In this document: piece after piece, positions 63,092 to 64,000 of the stretch
Layout: each line of letters starts with the position of its first letter
How positions within the stretch are numbered: the first letter of the stretch is position 1
Assembly: GCA_965140775.1 (NCBI GenBank)
Contig: OZ223471.1
Coordinates: 3,534,001-3,598,000 of the forward strand
Source of the DNA: UBA6244 sp965140775
Lineage (GTDB): Bacteria; Bacteroidota; Bacteroidia; Bacteroidales; F082
Direction: 5' to 3'
Length of the DNA: 64,000 bases
Notes under the pieces: generated by a model
Databases searched by the model: none
What the model was told of the DNA's origin: nothing
What the model saw: the letters and a program-made list of their open reading frames with translations, nothing else
Translations under genes and position numbers: made by a program

Positions 63092-63952
63092 TTAATGCTT
63101 TGTGTGCGGTTGTACATTTATTAATCTATCAAACAAATCTGTTTTTGTAATGTATTTAACCGAATCCAACCCCTTTCCTTCTTCTTCGATTGTAATTACC
63201 CCGAAATAGTCTAAAAATCTATCAAAAGTCCGTATCGAATAGCAATTAGAACCGTGACTTTCCAAAGTTCCATATGCTGGCTCAAGCGATTCCAAAAGTT
63301 GGGGGAATGCCCTAAAATACTTTTCGGCGTAAGAGGAATCTGTCCGCCTTATTTGTCCATATTTTGAGAGGAGAATCAAAGAGAACCCGTATCCAAGTTG
63401 TCCGATTCGATTTTCTCCATATCCATCATAGTACGCCCAATTAAATTTGTTGGCCATTGTTAAAAATATCTGTCGCAGTAATTCTTCGTTATCTCCAAGA
63501 GTCTTTTTTGATGATTTTGTCAGGCTTAATTTACCATTTCTCTTCTTGGTCAATCCCGAAATCTCACACAGAATCCTGGTTATATTTATGGTCATTGAAT
63601 CAGTCTCTTTGTATAATTTTGAAATCCCTGTTTCAATAAATTTATCTTTCAGAAATCCCTGATCATAAAGTTCTGAAACAATTTTTGTAGGTAGATAGCC
63701 CTTGCTCGTTAGTTTTAGTTCTCCCTTTTTTTCAATCAAATCCATTAAATACTTGATCTGATTGAGAATGGGAATCTTTTGATAGTCAGAATCCGAAAGT
63801 TTTTGCAATTTTAACGGACTGTCAAGTGCAAAAGTATAATTCAAAATATGCTCCATCTCAAAAGGTGAATAACCTTCAAATTCAGACATCGACCGATTGT
63901 TCTGCTCATCCATTGCTCGGTCAATTTCTTTTTGTAAATGTTTTAAATCCAT
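63092..63952 (-). CDS. Hypothetical protein, 286 aa, AT-rich
   Basis: Not recognised. The N-terminus MDLKHLQKEIDRAMDEQNNR suggests a coiled helix. The segment MEHILNYTFALDSPLKLQKL and GELKLTSKGYLPTKIVSELY resembles a winged-helix-like module repeated around LSLTKSSKKTLG. No catalytic motif, signal peptide or membrane segment. Codon use is clearly more AT-rich than that of the neighbouring FBPase gene and similar to the 32-42 kb island, hinting at recent transfer. It is alone on its strand near the window edge, so its partners may lie outside. Confidence 0.75.
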   Translation of the reverse strand: MDLKHLQKEIDRAMDEQNNRSMSEFEGYSPFEMEHILNYTFALDSPLKLQKLSDSDYQKIPILNQIKYLMDLIEKKGELKLTSKGYLPTKIVSELYDQGFLKDKFIETGISKLYKETDSMTINITRILCEISGLTKKRNGKLSLTKSSKKTLGDNEELLRQIFLTMANKFNWAYYDGYGENRIGQLGYGFSLILLSKYGQIRRTDSSYAEKYFRAFPQLLESLEPAYGTLESHGSNCYSIRTFDRFLDYFGVITIEEEGKGLDSVKYITKTDLFDRLINVQPHTKH

Positions 63953-64000
63953 GTTTTTTATTATTATGCCTCATTGCTTATTGAAGTATAAAAGTATGAT

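Overview
The window looks like a chromosome segment from a member of the Bacteroidota, most likely Bacteroidales or Marinilabiliales. The support is: several promoters of the TTTG / TAnnTTTG type, three secreted proteins with type IX secretion (T9SS) C-terminal domains, large TonB-dependent receptors with carboxypeptidase-like N-terminal domains, a FecI/FecR/FecA-type trio, a class III fructose-1,6-bisphosphatase, and little sign of Shine-Dalgarno sequences. No rRNA, tRNA, CRISPR array or riboswitch was recognised.

Layout. 1-4.5 kb, all minus strand: a nucleotide-sugar dehydrogenase cut by the window edge, an AbiEii-type nucleotidyltransferase with its partner, a GxxExxY protein and a winged-helix/nucleotidyltransferase protein. 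Three arrays of a 79-81 bp hairpin-forming repeat separate them. This reads as one end of a surface-polysaccharide locus with accessory genes. 5-18.5 kb: histidine phosphatase, polyphosphate kinase, a TPR protein, GAPDH (minus), a large PEP-dikinase-like phosphotransferase of unknown substrate, isocitrate dehydrogenase plus citrate synthase (both of the type familiar from eukaryotes) and YjbQ. 18.7-31.2 kb, minus strand: GtrA, an M28 peptidase with a PDZ domain, a secreted phospholipase D-type putative nuclease, a TonB-dependent receptor, a secreted lamin-tail protein and Mfd.

31.2-42.6 kb is an AT-rich defence island between mfd and galE. It has a remnant of a tyrosine recombinase at its left, then a three-gene overlapping operon whose last two genes are convincing DISARM drmA and drmB and whose first is probably drmE-like. 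No methyltransferase or drmC lies beside it. A PIN toxin-antitoxin pair follows, flanked by ~120 bp direct repeats, and then a decayed DUF1016 nuclease gene.

42.7-64 kb: galE and rfbB; a repeat-rich stretch; a lipoprotein; an ECF sigma / FecR / TonB-receptor regulatory trio; a T9SS protein; rpmB; a purine block (tandem-fused adenylate kinase, hpt, and divergent purE); an inverted copy of the same composite repeat; an O-methyltransferase; an M16 peptidase; a potassium channel; then pyrophosphate-dependent phosphofructokinase, aspartate kinase and class III FBPase; and finally an unrecognised AT-rich gene. Central carbon metabolism is well represented: GAPDH, PPi-PFK, FBPase, IDH and citrate synthase.

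The most notable item is the methylase-less DISARM-like operon (32221-40280). Next come the two families of structured repeats, the dikinase that lacks a PEP/pyruvate barrel, and the double adenylate kinase.
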